A stretch of DNA of 64,000 bases from Gaiellasilicea sp033857955 (GCA_033857955.1 JAWVCW010000023.1:1-64000), one strand, 5' to 3'; counted from the stretch's first letter, positions 24,903 through 33,808 are shown. Notes: a model not told the origin generated them from the sequence alone. Translations and numbers: made by a program.

Positions 24903-25574
24903 ATGTCCAGTGACCTCGGTTCCTGGCACTCCCGCGAGTACGTCGCCGAGTGGGTCGGCGACGACGTCATCGCGGACATCCTCGAGTTCCCGCGCCGGCT
25001 GACGGTCGGCATCGCCGCCGACGCCGGCATCGACGTCTCCCACGTCGTCGACCTCGGTGCCGGGCACGGCCCCTATCTCGAGCTGTTCCTCGAGCGGTTC
25101 CCGTCCGCGCGCGGCACGTGGATCGACTCGTCGCAGCCGATGCAGGAGCTCGCGCGCGAGCGGCTCGAGCGCTTCGGCGACCGCGTCGAGTACGTCATCG
25201 GCGACCTCGAGCAGTTCACCGAGCTCCAGTTCGACGTCGCCGACGTCGTGGTCAGCTCCCGTGTGTTGCACCACTTCTCGTCCGAGACGCTGCGCGCGCT
25301 CTACGCGCGCCTCTACGAGCAGACCGCACCGGGAGGGCTCGTCGCGAACCTCGACCACGTCGGCATGCCCGGCGACTGGGAGCAGGTGCTGCGGCGGCTG
25401 CGCAAGGAGTTCCTCGCCGGCCGACAGGTCGAGCAGAAGCCGCACCGGCACGACTATCCGTTCCCGCTCGCCGAGGATCAGGTCGAGTGGCTGTCCGACG
25501 CCGGGTTCGACGCGCCGGCTGTGCCGTGGCGGATGTTCTATACCGCGCTCGTGGTCGCGCGGAAGCCGCTCTAG
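24903..25574 (+). CDS. SAM-dependent methyltransferase (class I)
   Basis: A 223-residue protein with motif I VVDLGAGHGPYLELFL (about residues 47-62), motif II WIDSSQPM, and VVSSRVLHHFSSETLRALYARLYEQTAPGGLVANLDHVG as the late motifs. These are typical of class I small-molecule methyltransferases. A GTG or TTG further upstream is possible but the ATG at 24903 begins at a natural N-terminus. Its stop shares a CTAG with the convergent bicupin gene. Confidence 0.8.
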   Translation: MSSDLGSWHSREYVAEWVGDDVIADILEFPRRLTVGIAADAGIDVSHVVDLGAGHGPYLELFLERFPSARGTWIDSSQPMQELARERLERFGDRVEYVIGDLEQFTELQFDVADVVVSSRVLHHFSSETLRALYARLYEQTAPGGLVANLDHVGMPGDWEQVLRRLRKEFLAGRQVEQKPHRHDYPFPLAEDQVEWLSDAGFDAPAVPWRMFYTALVVARKPL

Positions 25575-26614
25575 CTGGGCCGGTTCTCGGGCGGCCACTC
25601 GTAGTTCGCGATGTCGAAGGCCTGCGCGAGGTCCTCGGGCCGCTCGTTGAAGAGGTCGACCGGGTCGGCGAGGGCTCGCATCGTCTCGAGCAGGCTCGCG
25701 AACATGTGCACGCGGATCACGCGAGCGGCGTCCGTGCTGTCGTTCTTGTGCTGGTGCCACAGGAAGTGGTCGACGTTGATCATGTCGCCCGGCTTCCACG
25801 GGTACTCCTTGCCACCCTCCGGCTCGGCGTCGATGTAGCTGCGGCCGCTGCCTTCGATCACGTAGAGGAACGCCTCGCCGGGATGACGGTGCATCGTCTG
25901 CGCCTTCCCCGGCGGGATCTGGAACATCGCGATCGTCAAGCCGCTCGTCTTGAAGCCGATCGAGTCGTCGGCGAGGAACGCCGTGCGCGAGCCGCGCGGG
26001 GTGTCGCGCAGCACGACGTCGTCGTAGGGCAGGTGGATCTGCGCGTTCTGTATCCCCGCTTGCGCCGCCGCGAGCCGTGTGAGCCGCCGTGAGAACGGGT
26101 CGTCGCCGGCGCGAGCCGGCGCGAAGCGCGGTCGCTCGGAGAGATCCGCCCCGTCCTGCGCCTCCTCGATCAGCGCGAGGTTCAGCGTCGCCAGCAAGGG
26201 CTGCGACGAGAAGCTGAGGTACCGCGCCGTCTTGGTCCCGTCGTTGCCGTGTCGGTGCCACACCCACGCGGGCAGGTGGATCGTGTCCCACGGCTTCCAG
26301 TCGATCCGCCGGCCGCCGATCTCCGACCACCCGCTCCCTTCCTGCACGAAGAGGAGCGCGTCCCACGAGTGGCGGTGCGGTGTCGTGGTCGCGCCCGGGT
26401 CGAGCTCGTGCGCGCCTGCGTCGAGGGTGCGTGTCGGAGCGCCCTCCTCGAGGCCGGCGTAGTACGCGATCCGGACGCCGGGCTCGCGCTCGCGGAAGGC
26501 GAGGTCGCTCGCGCTCAGCACTCCCGTTCGGCGCTGGCGGCGCCACTCGTCCAGGAAGCTCGCGCGGCGCTCCTTCTGAACGTGGTAGTGCGTGGACTCA
26601 GTTGAAGCCGACAT
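25571..26614 (-). CDS. Double-cupin protein of the catabolic cluster
   Basis: A 347-residue bicupin. The first cupin carries TTTPHRHSWDALLFVQEGSG and HLPAWVWHRHGND; the second carries TMHRHPGEAFLYVIEGSG and INVDHFLWHQHKND. Both have a metal-binding His/His/Glu set. The layout resembles gentisate-type ring-cleaving dioxygenases, but the N- and C-terminal regions are not diagnostic. It is the last gene of the IclR/binding protein/permease operon, 40 bases after the permease, with GAGGGAGGAC as ribosome site. A ring-cleaving or carboxylate-binding role in the cluster is an inference. Confidence 0.75.
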   Translation of the reverse strand: MSASTESTHYHVQKERRASFLDEWRRQRRTGVLSASDLAFREREPGVRIAYYAGLEEGAPTRTLDAGAHELDPGATTTPHRHSWDALLFVQEGSGWSEIGGRRIDWKPWDTIHLPAWVWHRHGNDGTKTARYLSFSSQPLLATLNLALIEEAQDGADLSERPRFAPARAGDDPFSRRLTRLAAAQAGIQNAQIHLPYDDVVLRDTPRGSRTAFLADDSIGFKTSGLTIAMFQIPPGKAQTMHRHPGEAFLYVIEGSGRSYIDAEPEGGKEYPWKPGDMINVDHFLWHQHKNDSTDAARVIRVHMFASLLETMRALADPVDLFNERPEDLAQAFDIANYEWPPENRPS

Positions 26615-26654
26615 CTCGTCCTCCCTCTGTCTCGTTGGAACTTGGCTCCCGTCG

Positions 26655-28394
26655 TCAGGCCTCGCGGATGCCGACCTTCGCGCCGAGCTTCGCCGCGATC
26701 ATCACGAGGACGACGAGCGCCAGGATCATCAGCACGCCGAGCGCCGCCAGCTCGGGGAAGAGGCCGTCGCGGTACTTCTCCCAGATCGCGATCGCCAGCG
26801 TCTCCTTGCCCGGCGAATAGAGGACAACGGTCGCGCCGAGCTCGCGAACCGAGACGATGAAGATGTAGATCCAGCCGGCCACGAGCCCGGGCACGAGCAG
26901 TGGCAGCACGATCCGGCGGAATGCCTGGAACCAGCCGGCTCCCGAAGTAGCGGCCGACTCCTCGAGCTCACGAGCGATCTGGAACATCGACGTCGACGCG
27001 TAGCGCATGCCGTAGGGCATGAAGCGGGTCATGTACGCGATGAACAGGACCCACAGCGTTCCGTAGATCGAGACGAGCGGCAGGTCGACGCGCAGGTAAA
27101 CATCGAGGAGCGCGACGCCGAGGACGAGGCCGGGGATGGCGAGAGGCGCGAAGGCGAGATTGTCGATCAGCCAGCGGCCCGGCAGCTGCGTGCGCACGAC
27201 AAGCCATGCCGCCACGGCCGTGAACAGCATCACCGCGGTCGCCGAGCCCAGCCCGAGAATCACGGAGTTGATCGCGGTCGTACGGATGAACGGGTCGTGG
27301 AGGACCTGTGTGTAGTTGACGAGGCTCATGTGCGAGAGCGTCTCGCGCGTCGGCGGCGCGTAGAACTCCTGCGTCGACATGTAGGCGAGCGTCAGCATCG
27401 GCAGGACGACCGCGACCACGAAGTAGACGAAGATCAGCGCCGTCGCGGGCCACTTCCACGCGCCGAGCGGCATCGGCCGAGGCCGGTAGCCCTTGCCGGT
27501 GACGGTCTGGAATGCGCGCGCGCGTTTCGCGAGCCGGCTGTGCCACCAGATGCCGAGGGAGGTCAGGACGAGCAACGACATCGCGACCGCTCCGGCCTGC
27601 CCGTAGTCGGGGTCGAGCGCGTTGAGCGCGGTCCAGATCCGCGAGGTGAAGACCCAGATGTGATTCGGCAGCCCGACCAGGGCGGGAACCTCGAACGATT
27701 CGAGCCCGCGCACCATCATGATCAGGATCCCGGCGTAGAGGGCGGGCCGAGCCAGGGGAAGCGTGATCTTGAAGAAGACCCTCCGCAGCGTCGCGCCGCT
27801 CATGACCGCCGACTCCTCGAGCGAGGGGTCCATCGAGCGGAACGACGCCACCATCAGCAGGAAGACGAGCGGCGCCAGGTGCAGCCCCTCGATCAGGATC
27901 ATCCCGGGGATGCTGAAGATGTTGAACGGATGGCCCTGCAGCCCCGGCACGTGGTCGAACACGTTTCGGTTGAGGATGCCGATCGTCGGGCTCGCGAGGA
28001 AGATCCACGCGATCGTGTGCAGCACGCCGGGGATGATCAGCGGCACCAGCGACGCCGCGTACATCAGCGGCTTGAAGGGAATGTCGGTGCGGACGATCAG
28101 GTACGCGAGCGCCGTGCCGAGAACGACTGCGAGCACCGTCGACCCGATCGCGAACGCGAACGAGTTCGCGAGCATGGCACCGAGCCCGACCGAGGAGTAG
28201 GCCGAGCGGAAGTTCGCAAGCGTGAGGTGGCCCGACCTGACGAATGTCTGCCAGAACAGGAAGACGAGCGGCACGAGCGCGAGGTACGCGATCAGCGCCC
28301 CGACGAGCAGGACGATCGCGTTGCGGGCCGAGAACAGCCGGCGGAACGCCTCCCCGCGCGTGCGCACGGCCGCCTCGGCCAGCGTGGCGGTCAC
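26655..28394 (-). CDS. ABC transporter permease, iron(III)/organic-ligand type (double unit)
   Basis: A 579-residue permease with twelve helices made of two fused six-helix units, as in FbpB/AfuB-type transporters. Two EAA-type loops are visible (LEESAVMSGATLRRVFFKITLPLARPAL and ELEESAATSGAGWFQAFRRIVLPLLVPG), the sites that dock the ATPase. It lies directly downstream of a cognate binding-protein gene. No ATP-binding subunit gene occurs anywhere in this cluster or window. Members of this family move ferric ion, thiamine, phosphonates or other small anions. Confidence 0.88.
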   Translation of the reverse strand: MTATLAEAAVRTRGEAFRRLFSARNAIVLLVGALIAYLALVPLVFLFWQTFVRSGHLTLANFRSAYSSVGLGAMLANSFAFAIGSTVLAVVLGTALAYLIVRTDIPFKPLMYAASLVPLIIPGVLHTIAWIFLASPTIGILNRNVFDHVPGLQGHPFNIFSIPGMILIEGLHLAPLVFLLMVASFRSMDPSLEESAVMSGATLRRVFFKITLPLARPALYAGILIMMVRGLESFEVPALVGLPNHIWVFTSRIWTALNALDPDYGQAGAVAMSLLVLTSLGIWWHSRLAKRARAFQTVTGKGYRPRPMPLGAWKWPATALIFVYFVVAVVLPMLTLAYMSTQEFYAPPTRETLSHMSLVNYTQVLHDPFIRTTAINSVILGLGSATAVMLFTAVAAWLVVRTQLPGRWLIDNLAFAPLAIPGLVLGVALLDVYLRVDLPLVSIYGTLWVLFIAYMTRFMPYGMRYASTSMFQIARELEESAATSGAGWFQAFRRIVLPLLVPGLVAGWIYIFIVSVRELGATVVLYSPGKETLAIAIWEKYRDGLFPELAALGVLMILALVVLVMIAAKLGAKVGIREA

Positions 28395-28435
28395 CGCTTC
28401 CCCTGGTCAGCGTTCGGCTGCCTCACGCCTCGCCC

Positions 28436-29608
28436 TCAGCCCTGGATCAGGCTCTGCCAGCGCTTCGACCAGGCGCCCCAGTTCGAGACGATCGTGCGCA
28501 GGTCGATTGGCACGAGCCGCGCGCCCTGGAGCTGCGCGTCGGGCATGTCGGGGCGCGTCGGCGCCGATCCCGCGTCGAGGAGCGCCTTCTGACCCCCGCT
28601 CTTCATCAGATCCCAGTCGTAGAAGAGCAGCGCAGCCGCCGGATGCTGGAGCCGGTAGGCGATCCCGATTCCCTGCTCGCGGCGCAGGACCGGCTGCACG
28701 AACGGCTTGAACGCCACCGGTGCGTGCTTCGCCTGGAGCGCTTCGACGTAGTGGGCGTACGTCGTGACGGAGATCGCGAACTGGCCGGCTGCGAGCAGGT
28801 TCGCCTGTGTCGTGTGCCCGCTGACGATCTGCGAGTTCTTGACCATCGCCGCGAAGAACCTGTCGAGCTCACCGTCGATCTTCGCGCGCGCCGCCGCGAT
28901 TGCGTTCTTCGTCTTCGGCTGGGGCTTGAGCTTGGCGAGCCGCTGTTGCTCCAGGTACTGGTAGAGCGTGGCGTACCAGTCGATGTCGTTGGCCTCGATC
29001 GAGATCTTTCCCGCCCACTTCGAGGTCGCGAGCTCCTCCCACGACTTCGGCTCCTGCCCCGAAGGGACGAGGTTCGTGTTCCAGGCGACGACGTAGTTGT
29101 TGAAGCGGTCGCCCGTGAACGTGTCGTACCGAACGCGGGCCGGGACCGCGGCGGCGTACGGCGAGGCACGGTACGGCACGAGGATGTTGGCCTTGTGCTG
29201 GAAGATGAACATGTCGGGGCCGTTCGTCTCGATCACATCGGCGCCCGATGTGCCGGCTGTTGCCTCGGAGAGGACTCGCGCGTCGAGCGTCTCGCTCGGG
29301 GCGCGGACGAGGTTGACGGCGACGCCCGGATACTTCGCTTCGAACGCGGCCTGGATCTGCTTCGCGAGCAGCGTGTCCAGCGACGTGTACCAGACGAGGG
29401 TGCCCTCGGCCTTCGCGAGGCTGTAGAGCTTCGCCTCGCGCGCGGCCGGAGACAGCCCCTTGAGCTGCGCGAGCACGGTCTTCAACGGACTCGGCGGCGG
29501 AGCTTTCCGCGGCGCCGACATACCCACGGTCGCGGCGCCGAGGACGGCGGTCGCGGTCAGCACGACCGCTCCTCCAAGCCACACACGCCGACTGAGCATT
29601 CCCTGCAT
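28436..29608 (-). CDS. ABC transporter solute-binding protein (first copy)
   Basis: A 390-residue exported protein of the Fe(III)/2-aminoethylphosphonate-type binding family. An N-terminal signal segment (SRRVWLGGAVVLTATAVLGAATVG) is followed by the domain with KAEGTLVWYTSLDTLLAKQIQAAFEAKYPGV, DVIETNGPDMFIFQHKANIL and IAYRLQHPAAALLFYDWDLM. The two-Tyr ferric site of FbpA is not clear, so an organic ligand is plausible. The ATG at 29608 has an AGGGGGTG ribosome site; longer frames are unlikely. It is 41 bases upstream of the permease. A related paralogue lies about 7 kb away at the other end of the cluster. Confidence 0.85.
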   Translation of the reverse strand: MQGMLSRRVWLGGAVVLTATAVLGAATVGMSAPRKAPPPSPLKTVLAQLKGLSPAAREAKLYSLAKAEGTLVWYTSLDTLLAKQIQAAFEAKYPGVAVNLVRAPSETLDARVLSEATAGTSGADVIETNGPDMFIFQHKANILVPYRASPYAAAVPARVRYDTFTGDRFNNYVVAWNTNLVPSGQEPKSWEELATSKWAGKISIEANDIDWYATLYQYLEQQRLAKLKPQPKTKNAIAAARAKIDGELDRFFAAMVKNSQIVSGHTTQANLLAAGQFAISVTTYAHYVEALQAKHAPVAFKPFVQPVLRREQGIGIAYRLQHPAAALLFYDWDLMKSGGQKALLDAGSAPTRPDMPDAQLQGARLVPIDLRTIVSNWGAWSKRWQSLIQG

Positions 29609-29618
29609 GAGACACCCC

Positions 29619-30389
29619 CTACTTGCGGTGGACATGGACCGAAGTGGCAGCTTGAGCAACCGCCGCGCCCAGCTCCGCGAGACGCAGCGCGTCGACGCGT
29701 GACGACGGCGCCGAGATGCTGATCGCCGCTCGGTGGCCGTACGGCGTGAATCGGATCGCAGCCGCCGCAGCCGCGATCCCGTCCTCGCTCTCGCCGAGGT
29801 TTGTGGCGTAGCCGCGCTCGCGGACCGCGTCGAGCTCCGTTTCCAGCTCGTCGAGCGTTGCAGCCGAGCGGGGCGTCATCTGCACGAGCGGTGCCCCCTC
29901 GTCGAAGACCGCTCGCAGTTCCGGAACTGTGAGCTGGGCGAGCAGCGCTTTCCCCGCCGACGTGCAGTGAGCGGGCATGGCCACGCCGGCTCGCGAGCCG
30001 ACTCGGAGCGCGTGGCTGCACTCGACCGACTCGAGGAAGCGTGCGGACGAGCCCTCGAGCGTCACGAGGTGCACGGTCTCGCCGAGCTCGTGCGCGAGCT
30101 GCTCGAGGTGCGGGCGGACGAGCTGCCGCAGCTCGCGGCCTGCGCTGGCGAAGCTGAGCTCGGCCAGCGCCGGCCCGGCGACGTAGGCGCGGGTGGCGTC
30201 GTCCTGGCGCGCGAACGCGTACTGCTCGAGCGTTGTCAGCAAGCGGTGCGCGGTCGAGCGCGCGATCTCGAGCTCGTCGGCCGCTTCCGAGACTCTCAGC
30301 GCGGGGCGGGCGCCGAGCAAGAGCAGCAGGCGCAAGGCCTTCTCGACCGAGCCGATCGGGTACGCGGCGGGGCGGGCGACCTCGAGCAT
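29619..30389 (-). CDS. IclR-family transcriptional regulator
   Basis: A 256-residue regulator with an N-terminal winged helix (SVEKALRLLLLLGARPALRVSEAADELEIARSTAHRLLTTLEQYAFA) and a C-terminal effector domain (GVAMPAHCTSAGKALLAQL, RERGYATNLGESEDGIAAAAAAI). IclR proteins commonly control aromatic and carboxylate catabolism. It heads the leftward operon of binding protein, permease and bicupin, and is divergent from the monooxygenase operon with only 29 bases between starts. It is therefore the likely regulator of both arms. Confidence 0.9.
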   Translation of the reverse strand: MLEVARPAAYPIGSVEKALRLLLLLGARPALRVSEAADELEIARSTAHRLLTTLEQYAFARQDDATRAYVAGPALAELSFASAGRELRQLVRPHLEQLAHELGETVHLVTLEGSSARFLESVECSHALRVGSRAGVAMPAHCTSAGKALLAQLTVPELRAVFDEGAPLVQMTPRSAATLDELETELDAVRERGYATNLGESEDGIAAAAAAIRFTPYGHRAAISISAPSSRVDALRLAELGAAVAQAATSVHVHRK

Positions 30390-30418
30390 GGTTCCTCTAT
30401 ACAGATTACTATTTCCGC
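30390..30418. promoter_or_regulatory. Divergent control region between IclR and flavin reductase genes
   Basis: A notably AT-rich 29-bp spacer in an otherwise GC-rich neighbourhood (CTATACAGATTACTATTT). At least one promoter must overlap a coding region, and the GTG of the rightward gene may be leaderless. Confidence 0.4.
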
Positions 30419-31552
30419 GTGTCGGAATCGCCTGTCAGTGTTGCAGTCGTCGATCGGGCCGCCTTCCGCGAGACGATCGGCCATTTCGCGACCGGGGTCG
30501 CAGTGATCACGACAGTCGCCGGAGGCCGCCGTTTCGGCATGACCGCGAGCGCGGTGGCGTCGCTGTCGCTCGATCCGCCGATGCTCGTCGTGTGCATCAA
30601 CCGGCGCGCACCGACATGTGCCGCGGTCACGGAGCGGGGCACCTTCGCCGTCAACATCCTGACCGAGAGCCAGGGTGCGCTCGCGGAGCGGTTCGCGCGC
30701 GCGAACAAGGACAAGTTCGCCGGGGTCGACGTCGAGGAAGGCGCGACCGGAGCACCGTTGCTCGTGTCGGCGCTGGCGCGGATCGAGTGTCGCGTTTCCG
30801 AGCAGGTGACCGGTGGTAGCCACACCGTCTTCCTGGCCGACGTCGTCGGCGCCGACACCGCGCAGGGATCGCCGCTCACCTACTTTCGCGGCCGGTTCGG
30901 CAGGCTCGACCTGGCGGAGGACGAGGCGGTCACCGCGGAGCTGCGCCGCCGCGTGCTGCGTGGCGACTACTGCGTGGGCGAGCCCCTCGACGTCGACGTG
31001 CTGACGGCAGAGCTCCACACCGAGCCGTGGCACGTCTACCACGCGCTCACGCACCTCGTCGCCGACGACCTCGTGACGCGGGACCCCGAGCAGGGCTTCG
31101 TGCTCGCGCCCGTGGACCTCGCGACAATTGAGGACGCATTGCAAGGCCGGCGCGCAATCGAGGTCGGCGCGGCGGAGCTCGGGGTCGGACGCGCGACGGC
31201 CGGCGAGCTGGCCGAGCTGCGGCGGTTGATGGAGGAGACGGAGCCGTTCTTCGCCGGCGGGCGGCTCGAGGACGTGCACGGCTATGCGGCCGCGAACGCC
31301 GCTTTCCATGCGCACCTGGTCGGCCTCGCGCGCAGCGACGCGCTTCTGCACGCGTATCGCCGGCTCGGGCTGACCGGCATCCTGGCCCGGTCGCTGCAGC
31401 CTGCGTCCGGGGGCAGCGAGCTGCTCGGGGACCACCGCGACCTCGTTGACGCATACGACCGAGCCGATCTTGCGCAGGCACGGCACGTCATCGACAGGCA
31501 CACCGAGCACGCGCGCGCGGCGCATCGCCGTGCGTTCGGAGGCGCTGGATGA
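30419..31552 (+). CDS. Flavin reductase fused to a GntR/FCD-type regulator domain
   Basis: A 377-residue fusion. Residues about 10-165 form an HpaC-like flavin reductase (FRETIGHFATGVAVITT, GMTASAVASLSLDPPMLVVCINR, FAVNILTESQ, SHTVFLADVVGAD). Residues about 175-235 look like a GntR winged helix (LRRRVLRGDYCVGEPLDVDVLTAEL, HVYHALTHLVADDLVTRDPEQGFVLAPVD). Residues about 240-372 are an all-helical FCD-type effector domain with several His/Asp/Glu positions. It probably supplies reduced flavin to the adjacent HpaB-type monooxygenase. The GTG is not preceded by a Shine-Dalgarno site; the longer open frame is antisense to the IclR gene. Its stop overlaps the monooxygenase start (ATGA). Confidence 0.8.
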   Translation: MSESPVSVAVVDRAAFRETIGHFATGVAVITTVAGGRRFGMTASAVASLSLDPPMLVVCINRRAPTCAAVTERGTFAVNILTESQGALAERFARANKDKFAGVDVEEGATGAPLLVSALARIECRVSEQVTGGSHTVFLADVVGADTAQGSPLTYFRGRFGRLDLAEDEAVTAELRRRVLRGDYCVGEPLDVDVLTAELHTEPWHVYHALTHLVADDLVTRDPEQGFVLAPVDLATIEDALQGRRAIEVGAAELGVGRATAGELAELRRLMEETEPFFAGGRLEDVHGYAAANAAFHAHLVGLARSDALLHAYRRLGLTGILARSLQPASGGSELLGDHRDLVDAYDRADLAQARHVIDRHTEHARAAHRRAFGGAG

Positions 31553-33048
31553 ACGCCCCCTCCCGCACGGCCCCGCTGACGGGCGAGCAGTACGTCGAGA
31601 CGCTCCGCGACGGCAGGGAGATCTACATCGACGGCGAGCGCGTCGAGGATGTGACCACCCACCCGGCGTTTCGGAACGCCGTCCGCTCCGTGGCACGCCT
31701 CTACGACGCCCTGCACGACCCGGACCAGCGCGACGTGCTGCTCGGCGTCGACCGGCTCGGGATCACGACGCACAAGTTCTTCATGCCCAGCTACTCGTCG
31801 GAGGAGCTGGTCGCCGCGCGCGAGGCGATCGCGGCGTGGTCGCGGCTCTCCTACGGCTACATGGGACGCACGCCCGACTACAAGGCGTCGTTCATGGCGA
31901 CGCTCGGCGCCAGCCCCGACTTCTACGCGCCGTTCGAGGAGAACGCGCAGCGGTGGTACCGGCACTACGCCGAACAGGCGCTCTTCCTCAACCACGTCCT
32001 GATCAACCCGCCCATCGACCGGGACAAGGCGGTGCACGAGGTCGAGGACGTCTACGTGCACGTCGTGCGGGAGCGGGACGACGGGATCGTCGTCAGCGGC
32101 GCGAAGATGCTCGCCACGGGATCTGCGCTGACGCATGCGACGTTCGTCGCGCAGAACAGCGCGGTGCAGCTCGAGCCGGGGAAGGCGGAGGACTACGCGC
32201 TCGTGTTCATCGCGCCGATGGACACCCCCGGCAAGAAGCTGATCTCGCGGCGGTCATATGAGCTGTCCGCCGGCTCGCCGTGGGACAACCCGCTCTCGAG
32301 CCGCTTCGACGAGAACGACGCCGTCGTGATCTTCGACGACGCGTTCATCCCCTGGGAGAACGTGCTCGTCTACCGCGACGTCGAGAAGGCGACCGGCTTC
32401 TACGCCGCATCCGGCTTCATGAACCGCTACACGCTGCAGGCCGGCACGCGACTCGCCGTCAAGTTCGACTTCGCGTGCGGCCTGATCGCTCGGGCGCTCG
32501 AGGCGAACGGCACGGCGGGCTTCCGCGGCGTGCAGGCCCAGCTGGGCGAGCTCGTCGGCTGGGGCAACCTCATGTGGGCCCTGACCGCCGCACTCGCGCA
32601 CGACCCGCAGGAGGGACCGGGTGGGACGGTGATGCCGAAAGGGGAGTTCGCGGTCCTCGTGCGGCTCTTCGGGGCGATGGCGTGGCCGAAGGTCGAGGAG
32701 GTCGCCGGCAACGTCCTCGGCGGCAGTCCGCTCGTGACGCCGTCGAGCAACCGCGACCTGCAGAACCCGGAGCTGCGGCCGCTGATCGACCGCTTCTACC
32801 GTGGCTCGACGGGGTCGGCCGAGGAGCGGATCAAGCTGTTCAAGCTCCTCTGGGACGCGCTCGGCACCGAGTTCGGCGCGCGGCACACGCTCTACGAGCG
32901 CAACTACGGCGGCAACCACGAGCAGGTGCGGATCGACTCGCTCAACTTCAACCGGCGGCGCGGACGCCTCGAGGAAATGCAGACGCTCGTCTCCCGCTGC
33001 CTCGCCGACTACGACCTCGACGGCTGGACGGACGATGTCTGGATCTGA
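31549..33048 (+). CDS. HpaB-family flavin-dependent monooxygenase (4-hydroxyphenylacetate 3-hydroxylase type)
   Basis: A 499-residue enzyme with the acyl-CoA dehydrogenase fold of the HpaB/PvcC group. The N-terminal domain GEQYVETLRDGREIYIDGERVEDVTTHP, the flavin-contact region GAKMLATGSALTHATFVAQNS, and FIPWENVLVYRDVEK are typical. It uses FADH2, provided by the coupled flavin reductase, to hydroxylate a phenol-like substrate ortho to a hydroxyl group. The exact substrate is unknown; neighbouring genes suggest a small aromatic or heteroaromatic imported by the ABC system. Confidence 0.88.
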   Translation: MNAPSRTAPLTGEQYVETLRDGREIYIDGERVEDVTTHPAFRNAVRSVARLYDALHDPDQRDVLLGVDRLGITTHKFFMPSYSSEELVAAREAIAAWSRLSYGYMGRTPDYKASFMATLGASPDFYAPFEENAQRWYRHYAEQALFLNHVLINPPIDRDKAVHEVEDVYVHVVRERDDGIVVSGAKMLATGSALTHATFVAQNSAVQLEPGKAEDYALVFIAPMDTPGKKLISRRSYELSAGSPWDNPLSSRFDENDAVVIFDDAFIPWENVLVYRDVEKATGFYAASGFMNRYTLQAGTRLAVKFDFACGLIARALEANGTAGFRGVQAQLGELVGWGNLMWALTAALAHDPQEGPGGTVMPKGEFAVLVRLFGAMAWPKVEEVAGNVLGGSPLVTPSSNRDLQNPELRPLIDRFYRGSTGSAEERIKLFKLLWDALGTEFGARHTLYERNYGGNHEQVRIDSLNFNRRRGRLEEMQTLVSRCLADYDLDGWTDDVWI

Positions 33049-33808
33049 GGACGCGCGCGCCGGCCCGATCGCGACTGTCGGCCTCGTCGGCGGGATGAGC
33101 TGGGAGACCTCGGCTGTCTACTACCGGCTCATCAACGAGCGCGTGCGCGAGCGGCTCGGCGGCTTCCACTCGCCGCCGTCGGTGCTGTACTCGGTCGACT
33201 CGCACGAGATCGACGCGCTCCAGCGCTCCGGTAGCTGGACCCAGGCCGGGGAGCTGTTGACGCAGGCGGCGCTTGCGGTCGAGCGTGGGGGAGCCGACTT
33301 CCTTGTCCTCTGCACGAACACGATGCATCGAGTGTCCGCCGCGATCGAGGCCCGGGTCGGCATCCCGCTGCTGCACATCGCCGATGCCGCGGGGCGGGCA
33401 CTGCGGGACCGCGAAGTCGTTCGCGTCGGCTTGCTCGGGAGCCGGTCGACGATGGAGCAAGAGTTCATCCGCGATCGACTCGCGGCCGGCGGCCTGGACG
33501 TCCGGATTCCCGCTGACGGCGAGCGCGCCGAGATCCACGGGTTCATCTTCGACGAGGTGATGCACGGCGTCGTCAGCCCCGACTCGAGCCGCAGGCTGCA
33601 CGAGATCGTCGAGCGTCTGGCGGCCGACGGTGCGCAAACCGTCGTCGTCGCGAACCTCGAGCTCGACGCCCTGCTCGACGACGGCTCGGCCGCGGTGCCG
33701 TTGCTCCACACGATTCGCACCCATGCCGAGGCCGCCGCGGACCTGGCGATCGGCGCCACACCAATGCTGGAGCGCGCGGCCTCGGCGACCTCGAGAAGTC
33801 GCTATTGA
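33035..33808 (+). CDS. Aspartate/glutamate racemase-fold protein lacking the second Cys
   Basis: About 257 residues of the Asp/Glu/hydantoin racemase fold. The N-terminus TVGLVGGMSWETSAVYYRLINERV and the first catalytic motif FLVLCTNTMH are well kept. The second motif, normally GCTE-like, reads VVVANLELD: the Cys is replaced and no other Cys lies nearby. A two-base racemase reaction is therefore doubtful; an isomerase, decarboxylase or hydrolase using one Cys is possible. The ATG overlaps the monooxygenase gene by 14 bases. It sits in the same operon as the monooxygenase and a bicupin. Confidence 0.8.
   Translation: MSGSEDARAGPIATVGLVGGMSWETSAVYYRLINERVRERLGGFHSPPSVLYSVDSHEIDALQRSGSWTQAGELLTQAALAVERGGADFLVLCTNTMHRVSAAIEARVGIPLLHIADAAGRALRDREVVRVGLLGSRSTMEQEFIRDRLAAGGLDVRIPADGERAEIHGFIFDEVMHGVVSPDSSRRLHEIVERLAADGAQTVVVANLELDALLDDGSAAVPLLHTIRTHAEAAADLAIGATPMLERAASATSRSRY

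Noticed and set aside
24579..28592. Two very long open frames (about 655 codons minus, about 666 codons plus) crossing several genes.
   Set aside because: They run antisense or out of frame to the methyltransferase, bicupin and permease genes, and read as Arg/Asp/Gln-rich low-complexity sequence.
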